In this document: positions 1 through 5,579 of the stretch, in pieces
Layout: each line of letters opens with the position of its first letter
How positions within the stretch are numbered: the stretch's first letter is position 1
Source: Devosia sp.
GTDB lineage: Bacteria > Pseudomonadota > Alphaproteobacteria > Rhizobiales > Devosiaceae
Assembly (NCBI GenBank): GCA_028290245.1
Contig: JAQGKG010000305.1
Location: 1-5,579 of the forward strand
Reading direction: 5' to 3'
Length of the DNA stretch: 5,579 nt
Program-made: the position numbers and the translations under genes
The notes under the pieces: generated by a model
Database searches by the model: none
Told to the model about the DNA's origin: nothing
What the model saw: the letters and a program-made list of their open reading frames with translations, nothing else

Positions 1-479
1 GCGATGGCCTGGTGGTGCATCCGAATTTCGTCGGTGCCGCCATGGTGGACGAGATCAAGCCTGTCGCCAAAGTGAAGGGCGCATCCAAGGCGCCAGCCGC
101 TGGTGTCGAGGCTAAGGATGCGCCAGCCAAGACCGGAGCTGTTTCGGCAGTTCTGGGCAAAAAGGCTGTCGCCAAGAAGGCGGTGGTCGCGGCGATGGCC
201 GATACTCCCAACAAGGCGGAGCCCGGTGTCGAGCAGTCGATCCCGGCTGCTGCCGAAGCGCCGGTGACGCCGGCCAAGCGCGCTGCGACCAAGAAGGCGA
301 CTGCGGTGATTGATGCCGCCGCCGCTGCGTCGCCAACGGTGCTCGTGCCGTCGGTTGTGAAGCTGAAGCCGGCGGTAAAGCCCGCTGCGCATGTGGAAGA
401 CCACGCGCCAGCCAAGCAGCTTGCCGCCAACAAACCCGCTGCGGCGAAAAAGCCTGCAGCACCCAAGGGAGCCAAGTAA
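1..479 (+). CDS. pntAA: NAD(P) transhydrogenase subunit alpha part 1 (PntAA), C-terminal end only, with long Ala/Lys-rich tail
   Basis: The 5' end lies outside the window; the frame is open from base 3 and ends at TAA 477-479, leaving 158 residues. The first visible residues, DGLVVHPNF, match the short strand-and-HP ending that closes domain I of PntA proteins (E. coli has a comparable RAGEITWPAP stretch before its linker). Its place directly upstream of pntAB and pntB supports this strongly. Domain I binds NAD(H) on the cytoplasmic side and passes hydride to NADP+ held by domain III of PntB. After the HPNF segment, about 145 residues are low-complexity: by hand count roughly 30% Ala and 15% Lys, with Pro and Val, only one Arg, and KK-containing repeats such as GKKAVAKKAV and AAAKKPAAPKGAK. 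This resembles a histone-H1-type disordered tail and is much longer than the usual end of a stand-alone alpha-1 subunit. The identity rests on a short homologous stretch plus context. An ATG or GTG inside this frame could be misread as the start of a small separate protein, but I see no ribosome binding site that would support that. Confidence 0.78.
   Translation, partial: DGLVVHPNFVGAAMVDEIKPVAKVKGASKAPAAGVEAKDAPAKTGAVSAVLGKKAVAKKAVVAAMADTPNKAEPGVEQSIPAAAEAPVTPAKRAATKKATAVIDAAAAASPTVLVPSVVKLKPAVKPAAHVEDHAPAKQLAANKPAAAKKPAAPKGAK
465..471 (+). promoter_or_regulatory. Ribosome binding site for pntAB inside the end of pntAA
   Basis: AAGGGAG lies 8 bases before the ATG at 480, inside the last codons of pntAA. 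The pntAA stop TAA (477-479) directly abuts that ATG, which favours translational coupling of the two subunits. Confidence 0.7.
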
Positions 480-842
480 ATGGAAGCGACGGCAGCACAG
501 ACCGCCGATCTGATCACCGCAACCGCCCATGCGGCCATAGGCGGAGCGATCGACCCATTCACCTTCCGGCTCGCCATTTTTGTGCTGGCAATTTTTGTCG
601 GCTATTTCGTGGTCTGGTCGGTGACCCCAGCCCTGCATACGCCGCTGATGAGCGTGACCAATGCGATTTCCTCGGTGATCGTGGTCGGCGCGCTGCTGGC
701 GGTGGGCGTGCAGCTCGCGGCTGACGGCAACTGGGTCTCCAAGGCCTTCGGCTTCATCGCCCTGGTGTTTGCCAGCGTCAATATCTTTGGCGGGTTCCTC
801 GTCACCCAGCGCATGCTGGCAATGTACAAGAAGAAGGGCTAA
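480..842 (+). CDS. pntAB: NAD(P) transhydrogenase subunit alpha part 2 (PntAB), membrane subunit
   Basis: This 120-residue membrane protein supplies the first part of domain II, the proton channel of the transhydrogenase. Three hydrophobic helices are visible at about residues 30-48, 62-80 and 88-108. The segment between the first two (GYFVVWSVTPALHTPLMSVT, then NAIS and VIVVGALL) is nearly the same as the matching part of E. coli PntA, and the end (NIFGGFLVTQRMLAMYKKK) matches the E. coli NIFGG-VTQRML pattern. In E. coli this region is fused to domain I; here it is a separate gene, as is usual in alphaproteobacteria. The basic C-terminus (KKKG) fits a cytoplasmic end by the positive-inside rule. 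The start is fixed by AAGGGAG 8 bases upstream and by the directly abutting pntAA stop. pntB follows after 5 bases, so all three genes are probably on one transcript. The identification is firm. Confidence 0.96.
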   Translation: MEATAAQTADLITATAHAAIGGAIDPFTFRLAIFVLAIFVGYFVVWSVTPALHTPLMSVTNAISSVIVVGALLAVGVQLAADGNWVSKAFGFIALVFASVNIFGGFLVTQRMLAMYKKKG

Positions 843-847
843 CGCCG

Positions 848-2254
848 ATGATCTCTGCAGATATTGCAGCCCTTCTCTATCTCGTTTCGGGCGTGCTGTT
901 CATCATGGCGCTGCGCGGCCTGTCCAATCCGCGTTCGGCCCAGCAGGGCAACCGCTTCGGCATGATCGGCATGGGCATTGCCATTCTGACGACGCTGGCG
1001 CTGGCTGCGCCTAGCGATTGGGTCAGCTGGTTGCTCATCATCGGCGGCATCGGTCTTGGTGGCGGCATCGGCGCTTATATGGCTCGCACCGTCAAGATGA
1101 CCGACATGCCGCAACTGGTGGCGGCGTTCCACTCGCTGGTCGGCCTCGCTGCAGTTTTCGTGGCGGCGGCAGCGCTGTATGCGCCCGAAGCTTTCGGCAT
1201 CGGCATTCCGGGTGATATCCACGCCCAGGCACTCGTCGAAATGTCGATCGGCGTTGCCATCGGCGCCTTTACCTTTACCGGCTCGATCATCGCCTTCGCC
1301 AAGCTCAACGGCAATATGAGCGGCAAGCCAATCATGCTGCCGGCACGCCATGCCATCCACATCGTGATTGGCGTTGCGCTGCTGTTGCTGGTCTGGGCCT
1401 TCACCGTCTCGGCGGATCCATGGCTGTTCTGGGCCATCACCGTGCTGGCGCTGGTGCTGGGCGGGCTGATGATCATCCCGATCGGCGGCGCCGACATGCC
1501 GGTGGTCGTCTCGATGCTCAATTCCTATTCGGGTTGGGCCGCAGCCGGCATCGGCTTCACGCTAGGCAATACGGCGCTGATCATCACTGGAGCGCTGGTG
1601 GGATCGTCGGGCGCCATCCTCAGCTACATCATGTGCAAGGCGATGAACCGCAGCTTTATTTCGGTGATCCTTGGCGGGTTCGGCGGCGATAGTTCGTCCT
1701 CGGCTGCTGCTGCGGAAGACGATCGTCCAGTCAAGCAGGGCGCGGCTGAAGACGCAGCGTTCCTTATGCGCAATGCCAGCAAGGTGATCATCGTGCCCGG
1801 CTACGGCATGGCTGTGGCGCAGGCCCAGCACGCATTGCGCGAAATGGCCGACCTGCTGAAAAAGGAAGGCGTCACCGTAAAGTATGCCATCCATCCCGTA
1901 GCGGGCCGCATGCCGGGGCATATGAACGTGCTGCTGGCCGAAGCCAACGTGCCCTATGACGAAGTGTTCGAGCTCGAGGATATCAATTCCGAGTTTGCCC
2001 AGTCCGACGTTGCCTTCGTGATCGGCGCCAATGACGTGACCAACCCGTCGGCCAAGACCGACAAGACCTCGCCTATCTACGGCATGCCGGTGCTCAACGT
2101 CGAAGACGCCGGCACAGTGCTGTTCATCAAGCGCGGCATGGCTGCCGGTTACGCTGGCGTGCAGAACGAATTGTTCTACCGCGACAACACCATGATGCTC
2201 TTCGGCGATGCCAAGAAAATGACCGAAGATATCGTCAAGGCACTAGGTCATTGA
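848..2254 (+). CDS. pntB: NAD(P) transhydrogenase subunit beta (PntB)
   Basis: The beta subunit carries the rest of membrane domain II and the NADP(H)-binding domain III; with PntAA and PntAB it couples inward proton movement to reduction of NADP+ by NADH. Its 468 residues are close to the E. coli PntB length. Hydrophobic helices fill residues 4-275. MPQLVAAFHSLVGLAAV holds His95, equivalent to the proton-pathway His91 of E. coli, and GGADMPVVVSMLNSYSGWAA holds Asn225, equivalent to Asn222. A hydrophilic linker (about 279-303, SSSSAAAAEDD) leads to domain III with the nucleotide-binding loop PGYGMAVAQAQ (317-327), HPVAGRMPGHMNVLLAEA (349-366), GANDVTNP (393-400, Asp396 matching E. coli Asp392) and KRGMAAGYAGVQN (428-440, Lys-Arg contacting the NADP phosphate in the family). 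No key residue seems to be missing. AAGAAGGG at 831-838 is 9 bases before the ATG. A terminator follows about 30 bases after the stop, so pntB is the last gene of the operon. Confidence 0.98.
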   Translation: MISADIAALLYLVSGVLFIMALRGLSNPRSAQQGNRFGMIGMGIAILTTLALAAPSDWVSWLLIIGGIGLGGGIGAYMARTVKMTDMPQLVAAFHSLVGLAAVFVAAAALYAPEAFGIGIPGDIHAQALVEMSIGVAIGAFTFTGSIIAFAKLNGNMSGKPIMLPARHAIHIVIGVALLLLVWAFTVSADPWLFWAITVLALVLGGLMIIPIGGADMPVVVSMLNSYSGWAAAGIGFTLGNTALIITGALVGSSGAILSYIMCKAMNRSFISVILGGFGGDSSSSAAAAEDDRPVKQGAAEDAAFLMRNASKVIIVPGYGMAVAQAQHALREMADLLKKEGVTVKYAIHPVAGRMPGHMNVLLAEANVPYDEVFELEDINSEFAQSDVAFVIGANDVTNPSAKTDKTSPIYGMPVLNVEDAGTVLFIKRGMAAGYAGVQNELFYRDNTMMLFGDAKKMTEDIVKALGH

Positions 2255-2284
2255 CCTGATTGTTGGAAGTCAAAGAATAAAATA

Positions 2285-2312
2285 GGGTCGCCCTCGGGCG
2301 GCCCTTATTTTT
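2285..2312 (+). terminator. Rho-independent terminator after pntB
   Basis: GGGTCGCC (2285-2292) pairs with GGCGGCCC (2297-2304) as an 8-bp stem with one T-G wobble and a four-base CTCG loop, followed by the T-rich run TTATTTTT (2305-2312). An A-rich run (2276-2284) precedes the stem, so it could also stop transcripts coming from the right, although no minus-strand gene is visible nearby. It should end the pnt transcript and separate it from the hydrolase gene. Confidence 0.88.
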
Positions 2313-2351
2313 GTAGTGTAGACTTTTCTTCTTGGGCCGGGGGAGGGTGTC

Positions 2352-4121
2352 ATGGCGAGGACTTCGAGAAAGCCGACCAACATGCAGGCGGCAAAGCCTG
2401 TCGAGGGGCCGCAGCCCAAAACGGCTGTTGTGGTCATACATGGGATCGGCGAACAGCGCCCACTTGAGACGCTCCGGGAATTTGTCGAGACCGTGTATCG
2501 GCGGGACCATACGCTGGCGAGCCTGCCGGTCGGGCTCAACGGCATGCTGGATATTTCGGTGGTGCCCGATGATGTGACTGGCTCTGCCGAACTGCGCCGG
2601 ATCACCACGCTCAAAGATGGTCCGCAAAACCGGACGGATTTTTTCGAGTTCTACTGGGCAGACATCATGGATGGCACCCCCATCGATATGGTGACCGGCT
2701 GGATACGGACGCTGTTGCTGCGATCGCCGTGGCGCCTGCCGCAAGCCAAAAAGGTAAAGCGGGCCTGGCTGATTTTGCTTGTGATGGTGGTGCTGGTTGG
2801 TGCGTCGGGCCTGTTAGCGATCCACTCCGGCATTGCCGAACTCATCGAGAGTTCTGGTCCGGCGCAATGGATCGGCCAATGGCTTGGCGACATCAGGCCT
2901 TATGCCGGCGGCTTCTTCGTTTTAGCTGGCCTTGGGTTGTTGCTGGTAGGGATGGCACAGGCGCGCTTCGACATGAGCAAAGTAGCTGTTGGACCGTCGT
3001 TTGTCCTGATCGCGGCGGGCGCGGTGCTATTGGTCATTCCAGCATCAATCGCTAGTTCGCTGGCGTTCTGGGCTGCGCTGGTTACTGGCGGCGTGGGTTG
3101 GGCATTGAATGCCGTCATTACGCCCTATGCGGGCGATGTTGTTCGCTATGTGCGGGCAACGCCGAGGACGGTCGAGCGGCGCAGGCAAGTGCGCGAACGT
3201 GGGATGGCTCTGCTTGAGGCGCTGCACAAGAAGCGTCTAACTGGCCCACCACTTGAAGCGTTTACCCAGGCGAATGCGAATGATCCCCCACTATACGACC
3301 GGATCGTGCTAGTCGGGCACAGCCTTGGCACGATCATTGCGTACGACATCCTGCAACTGTTCTGGGAGAAGTATGGCCCGACACACCATCAGGACTGGGT
3401 GGCGGGCGATTCTGCAGTTCAGGAGGCCCTGCAGGCGTGTGATGCTTCGGTCAAGACAGCCTGGGACATTCCGCATGTTGCGGTCGATGCGACAGAGTTC
3501 GAGAAGTCGCGGGTTAGGCTCTTTTCATTGCTGCGCGACGCACGGCCGGGTTGGCGCATCAGCGACCTGATCACGCTGGGTAGTCCGCTAGCTCACGCCG
3601 AGTTCTTGATGGTCGACAGCCCGCAGCAGGTCGAGGATGCTTGTTTCGAACGCCGGTTCGCGACCGCCCCACCGCGCCCCGACCCGATGCTTGGCAGCAT
3701 GCTGGTTGCACCACCCGGACCTAACCTGCGCCAAGGACAGCAGCCGATCGCTTATCCGCATTTCGCCGCCCAGTTTGCGGCGGTGAAGTGGACCAATCTA
3801 TATGACGAACACGCAAATCCGCTATTGGGTGACCTGATCTCGGGCAGCCTGGCAGGCAGTTTCGGGTCGGCTATCCACGAGCGCAGAGTAACCATAAGGC
3901 GACCCGGCCTAAGAGGTGCCCTCGGTCGCATATTCACGCATACGCAATATTGGAGTTGGCACCCGAGCTACGAGGCCGACGTAGAGGGCGCCGATCGAGC
4001 GAGTATGCTTCTTAGTGTCGTGGAGCGGCAACAAGCGCTTTGGAAGAATGTGCCCGATCACATCGTTCAGTTGCGCCTCGCTCTGCGCCTGTGGTCCGAG
4101 GGCGATCAAAAGCCTCAATAG
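2352..4121 (+). CDS. Membrane-inserted alpha/beta-hydrolase-fold protein (putative lipase/esterase)
   Basis: The protein has 589 residues. Near the N-terminus AVVVIHGIGEQRP (25-37) is the first hydrolase strand with an HGIGE oxyanion-loop motif, followed by FYWAD (100-104). A membrane region with about four hydrophobic helices comes next (roughly 138-157, 184-201, 214-232, 234-256), then a basic stretch (RTVERRRQVRERG, 272-284). The fold resumes at IVLVGHSLGTIIAYDIL (318-334), a textbook nucleophile elbow with Ser324 in GHSLG. ITLGSPL (407-413) is the strand seen after the elbow in such lipases. WTNLYDEHANP (480-490) may hold the catalytic acid (Asp485 is my best guess) and HTQYW (530-534) the catalytic His530. 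Ser hydrolase chemistry on a lipid or other membrane-associated ester is inferred; the substrate is unknown. There is no signal peptide, so the catalytic halves probably both face the cytoplasm. GGGAGGG (2341-2347) sits just before the ATG and supports this start. The gene looks monocistronic: a terminator lies upstream and slyX is convergent. CTA, ATA and AGA/AGG codons seem somewhat commoner than in the pnt genes, judged by eye. Confidence 0.85.
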   Translation: MARTSRKPTNMQAAKPVEGPQPKTAVVVIHGIGEQRPLETLREFVETVYRRDHTLASLPVGLNGMLDISVVPDDVTGSAELRRITTLKDGPQNRTDFFEFYWADIMDGTPIDMVTGWIRTLLLRSPWRLPQAKKVKRAWLILLVMVVLVGASGLLAIHSGIAELIESSGPAQWIGQWLGDIRPYAGGFFVLAGLGLLLVGMAQARFDMSKVAVGPSFVLIAAGAVLLVIPASIASSLAFWAALVTGGVGWALNAVITPYAGDVVRYVRATPRTVERRRQVRERGMALLEALHKKRLTGPPLEAFTQANANDPPLYDRIVLVGHSLGTIIAYDILQLFWEKYGPTHHQDWVAGDSAVQEALQACDASVKTAWDIPHVAVDATEFEKSRVRLFSLLRDARPGWRISDLITLGSPLAHAEFLMVDSPQQVEDACFERRFATAPPRPDPMLGSMLVAPPGPNLRQGQQPIAYPHFAAQFAAVKWTNLYDEHANPLLGDLISGSLAGSFGSAIHERRVTIRRPGLRGALGRIFTHTQYWSWHPSYEADVEGADRASMLLSVVERQQALWKNVPDHIVQLRLALRLWSEGDQKPQ

Positions 4122-4321
4122 TGCGGCGGTGGGGGTTCGGTGCTGGGGTCGGCGATGTGGACGCCGGAGCGGACTTGTTGGTCTACGGTGTCCAGCTTGC
4201 GGGTCAGCAGGTCGATCTGACGCCATTGAGCGGTGATGGTGGTATTCAGTTCCTCGATGGTCTGGTCCTGGTAGGCGATGCGGGTTTCGAGGGCTTCGAG
4301 GCGCTCGGCAAAGTCGGTCAT
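4115..4321 (-). CDS. slyX: SlyX family protein
   Basis: This is a 68-residue protein on the minus strand. RLEALETRIAYQDQTIEELN (7-26) and RQIDLLTRKL (34-43) match the SlyX pattern of ETR-A-Q-TIEELN followed by RQID-L---L, and the protein ends in the family's hallmark PPPHY (64-68). Residues 4-50 have a heptad pattern expected to form a coiled coil, so it is probably a small cytoplasmic oligomer. The molecular function of SlyX is not established; the family is named after an E. coli gene next to slyD. The length is close to the 72 residues of E. coli SlyX. The start is supported by AAAAGGA on the minus strand (4329-4335), with 7 bases between it and the ATG. Its last 7 bases overlap the end of the convergent hydrolase gene, and it is divergent from the TspO-like gene. 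Confidence 0.93.
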   Translation of the reverse strand: MTDFAERLEALETRIAYQDQTIEELNTTITAQWRQIDLLTRKLDTVDQQVRSGVHIADPSTEPPPPHY

Positions 4322-4411
4322 GGCGGTGTCCTTTTGCGCTGCTTCTATCGCAATTGTGGCGCGAGGTCAGCACAGCGTGATTGACGTTAACGGAACTCTT
4401 TAACCGCCCGG

Positions 4412-4444
4412 CCTGTTGTTTTGTGATTCAACGGCAACAACGGG
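4412..4444 (+). repeat. Inverted repeat (possible RNA hairpin) covering the ribosome binding site of the TspO-like gene
   Basis: CCTGTTGTT (4412-4420) can pair with AACAACGGG (4436-4444) as a 9-bp stem with one T-G wobble and a 15-base loop. The right arm includes the GGG of the presumed Shine-Dalgarno GGGAG (4442-4446), so in the mRNA the stem could mask the ribosome binding site. The pairing is visible in the sequence; a regulatory role is inference. Confidence 0.4.
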
Positions 4445-4446
4445 AG
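4442..4446 (+). promoter_or_regulatory. Ribosome binding site deciding the start of the TspO-like gene
   Basis: GGGAG sits 6 bases before the ATG at 4453. The frame is open further upstream, to a TTG at 4381, but that site has no purine-rich stretch at the right distance, and the 24 extra residues would be a polar, Arg/Gln/Cys-containing stretch unlike the rest of the protein. The ATG at 4453 is therefore chosen. Confidence 0.7.
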
Positions 4447-4452
4447 CCGGAC

Positions 4453-4995
4453 ATGGCGACCATTACGGCAGTTTCAAAGCAGTTCTTCTCAGGCCTCGAT
4501 GCTGATCGGCATAACGCGCTTGGCCTCGCATTGAGCGCAGCGCTGCCGCTGGCCGTGTTTGTCATCGCAAACGGTATCGCCCAGCTCAATGGAATGGTGC
4601 CGCTGTTTTTTGCGCCGTTTGGCCTGACCGGTTGGATGGGCGGGGTGCTGCATCTGGGCAGTCTGCCGCTGTTCGGTGCTGCCCGCTGGATGGTGGCCAG
4701 CCGTGGCGAGCGTGGTCGCGTGGCTGGTTATTGGGTTGTGGCGCTGATGGCTGGCATGATTGTGCAGCCGTTCCTCGTGATGCCGCTGGATACGCTGGCG
4801 CTCAGCATCGTGTCGTTTTCGCTTTTGGTGGTTGGGCTAGGCGCTATGGTGCGCGTGGCGGAAGTCGATCCCAAGGCGGCGATGATCATGGCGCCGGGCA
4901 TGGCGTGGATGGGCTTTTCAGCCTTTGTCGGCTTGAGCTTTGCCGCAGCCTGGGCTCCGCCGTTTGCGGTAACCAATAGTCAGGGCGCCGCCTAG
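4453..4995 (+). CDS. Five-helix membrane protein, probably a divergent TspO/MBR family member
   Basis: The protein has 180 residues from the ATG at 4453. Five hydrophobic helices are visible at about residues 24-44, 60-81, 91-111, 113-134 and 144-168, the topology and approximate size of TspO (tryptophan-rich sensory protein/peripheral benzodiazepine receptor family). FFAPFGLTGWMGGVLHLG (52-69) resembles the TspO P-P-W-FG-VW-LLY segment at the start of helix 2, and MAPGMAWMGFSAFVGLSFA (146-164) resembles the TspO helix-5 pattern LPYLAWVSFA--LN. The signatures are loose: several usual Trp residues are absent (Trp occurs at 61, 79, 94, 152 and 167). TspO proteins bind porphyrins and cholesterol-like ligands and affect tetrapyrrole and stress responses; whether this one does is unknown. 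It is divergent from slyX and 68 bases upstream of the DsbA-family gene on the same strand. It could instead be an unrelated five-helix membrane protein. The membrane assignment is firm and the family call moderate. Confidence 0.6.
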   Translation: MATITAVSKQFFSGLDADRHNALGLALSAALPLAVFVIANGIAQLNGMVPLFFAPFGLTGWMGGVLHLGSLPLFGAARWMVASRGERGRVAGYWVVALMAGMIVQPFLVMPLDTLALSIVSFSLLVVGLGAMVRVAEVDPKAAMIMAPGMAWMGFSAFVGLSFAAAWAPPFAVTNSQGAA

Positions 4996-5001
4996 TTACC
5001 T

Positions 5002-5030
5002 TTGGGTGCGTGCTTGCAGCGGGCTACATT
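5002..5030 (+). promoter_or_regulatory. Weak candidate sigma-70-type promoter for the DsbA-family gene
   Basis: TTGGGT (5002-5007) and TACATT (5025-5030) are separated by 17 bases in the short gap before the DsbA-family gene. They match the consensus at three and four of six positions. Such matches arise by chance, so this is tentative; read-through from the TspO-like gene is equally possible because I see no terminator between the two. Confidence 0.25.
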
Positions 5031-5063
5031 CCGCGCCATGTCATGGTCGAAGAGGATTTGCCC

Positions 5064-5579
5064 ATGACCAAACTGCTCAAGATCGATGTGTTCACCGACG
5101 TGGTCTGCCCTTGGTGCCTCGTCGGCTCGGCGCGCCTCGATAAAGCTATTGCGGCCCTGCCGGACGATGTCGACGTGGTTGTTGAAAACCATCCATTTTA
5201 TCTTGATCCCAGTACGCCGGCAGAAGGCGTCGTGGTGGCTGACATGCTGCGCGAGAAGTACGGCAAGGACCCCAAAGAGATGTGGGAGCGGGTGGAAAGC
5301 GAAGCGCTGAAGGCCGGCGTCGAGCTCGACCTCAGCCAGCAGCCGCGCATGTTTCCGACCAAGAAGGTGCACACGATCACCCGGCTAGCCAAGCCGCTGG
5401 GCATTCAGCATGAGTTGGCCAATGCCATCGCCCATGCGTATTTTCTTGAGCACCGTCAGGTCAATGACGACAATGTTCTGGCCGATATCGCTGCGGAATT
5501 TGGTTTTGATCGCGGTGACGCGCTGGATTTGATGAATGACGAGAACGAGCTGGCGATTACCGAGCAGCTTGCAAATGAC
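5064..5579 (+). CDS. DsbA-family / FrnE-like thioredoxin-fold oxidoreductase, N-terminal 172 residues (3' end outside window)
   Basis: The frame is open from ATG 5064 to the end of the window, giving 172 residues. KIDVFTDVVCPWCLVGSARL (6-25) is the first thioredoxin-fold strand and active site of the FrnE/DsbA-like group, with the CPWC pair at Cys15 and Cys18. The following features fit FrnE: ENHPFYLDPSTPAEG (41-55) corresponds to the R--PF-L-P--P--G stretch, KKVHTITRLA (100-109) to the NT--AHRL helix, and AYFLEHRQVNDDNVLADIAA (125-144) to the F------di-d--vL--iA segment of the inserted helical domain. Family members are usually about 210-225 residues, so roughly 40-50 are missing downstream. 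With no signal peptide it is probably a cytoplasmic thiol-disulfide oxidoreductase or isomerase; its substrates are unknown. AGAGGA (5051-5056) stands 7 bases before the chosen ATG. An in-frame ATG at 5043 would add seven residues but has no ribosome binding site. The active-site context CLVG replaces the commoner CYIG. Confidence 0.92.
   Translation, partial: MTKLLKIDVFTDVVCPWCLVGSARLDKAIAALPDDVDVVVENHPFYLDPSTPAEGVVVADMLREKYGKDPKEMWERVESEALKAGVELDLSQQPRMFPTKKVHTITRLAKPLGIQHELANAIAHAYFLEHRQVNDDNVLADIAAEFGFDRGDALDLMNDENELAITEQLAND

Noticed and set aside
36..479. The Ala/Lys-rich stretch as a separate small histone-H1-like DNA-binding protein
   Set aside because: The frame stays open upstream and continues a PntAA-like ending. 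The internal ATG and GTG codons have no convincing ribosome binding site, and the operon position explains it as the PntAA tail.
839..1360. A 173-codon open frame on the minus strand inside pntAB/pntB
   Set aside because: It lies opposite the certain pntB reading frame; its translation is rich in Arg, His, Asp and Gln with no recognisable domain. It is a by-product of high GC.
2235..2744. A 169-codon minus-strand open frame spanning the terminator and the start of the hydrolase gene
   Set aside because: It would run through the intrinsic terminator, has a Arg/His/Pro-rich translation without family features, and opposes well-supported genes on the plus strand.
3909..4373. A 154-codon minus-strand open frame overlapping slyX
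   Set aside because: It is out of frame with slyX, which has clear family motifs and a ribosome binding site. The Arg/His/Pro-rich translation looks like a shadow frame.
4381..4386. TTGACG as a -35 box for the TspO-like gene
   Set aside because: No acceptable -10 hexamer occurs 16-18 bases downstream (the sequence there is GC-rich), so I do not call a promoter.
4385..4392. Perfect 8-bp palindrome CGTTAACG in the divergent spacer
   Set aside because: It is too short to call an operator without a second copy or conservation data; palindromes of this size are expected by chance.
4381..4452. An upstream TTG start adding 24 residues to the TspO-like protein
   Set aside because: It has no ribosome binding site, while GGGAG sits 6 bases before the ATG at 4453, and the added residues have no membrane or signal character.
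4992..5372. A 126-codon minus-strand open frame opposite the DsbA-family gene
   Set aside because: The plus strand carries an unmistakable CPWC thioredoxin-fold gene across the same bases.

Overview
The window is high-GC, gene-dense DNA and reads as an ordinary chromosomal segment of an alphaproteobacterium, probably Hyphomicrobiales (Devosia-like is my best guess, by inference only). The main taxonomic clue is the proton-translocating nicotinamide nucleotide transhydrogenase split into three genes (alpha-1, alpha-2, beta), the arrangement usual in alphaproteobacteria; enterobacteria have two genes.

Layout. Bases 1-2254 (+) hold a tight pnt operon: the 3' end of pntAA (domain I subunit, here with a long Ala/Lys-rich tail), pntAB (three-helix membrane subunit) and pntB (remaining membrane helices plus the NADP(H)-binding domain III). 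The genes are separated by 0 and 5 bases and end at a strong intrinsic terminator (2285-2312). Bases 2352-4121 (+) encode a 589-residue alpha/beta-hydrolase-fold protein with about four transmembrane helices inserted between its HGIGE and GHSLG motifs. This is the least familiar gene here. Its stop region overlaps by 7 bp the stop region of a convergent slyX homologue (4115-4321, -). After a 131-bp divergent spacer comes a five-helix membrane protein (4453-4995, +) that looks like a diverged TspO/MBR member. Last is the 5' part of a FrnE-like DsbA-family thioredoxin-fold oxidoreductase (5064 to the window end, +) with a CPWC active site.

How the genes work together. The three Pnt subunits form one inner-membrane complex that uses the proton gradient to drive hydride transfer from NADH to NADP+, supplying NADPH. 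The other genes show no clear shared pathway with it. A loose redox theme (NADPH supply, TspO-like protein, DsbA-family protein) is only a neighbourhood impression.

I saw no tRNA or rRNA gene, IS element, CRISPR array, attachment site or phage gene. No stretch longer than about 131 bp lacks a gene. I found no convincing new multi-gene system. The items most worth a second look are the membrane-inserted hydrolase, the histone-H1-like tail on PntAA and the divergent TspO-like protein with a hairpin over its ribosome binding site.
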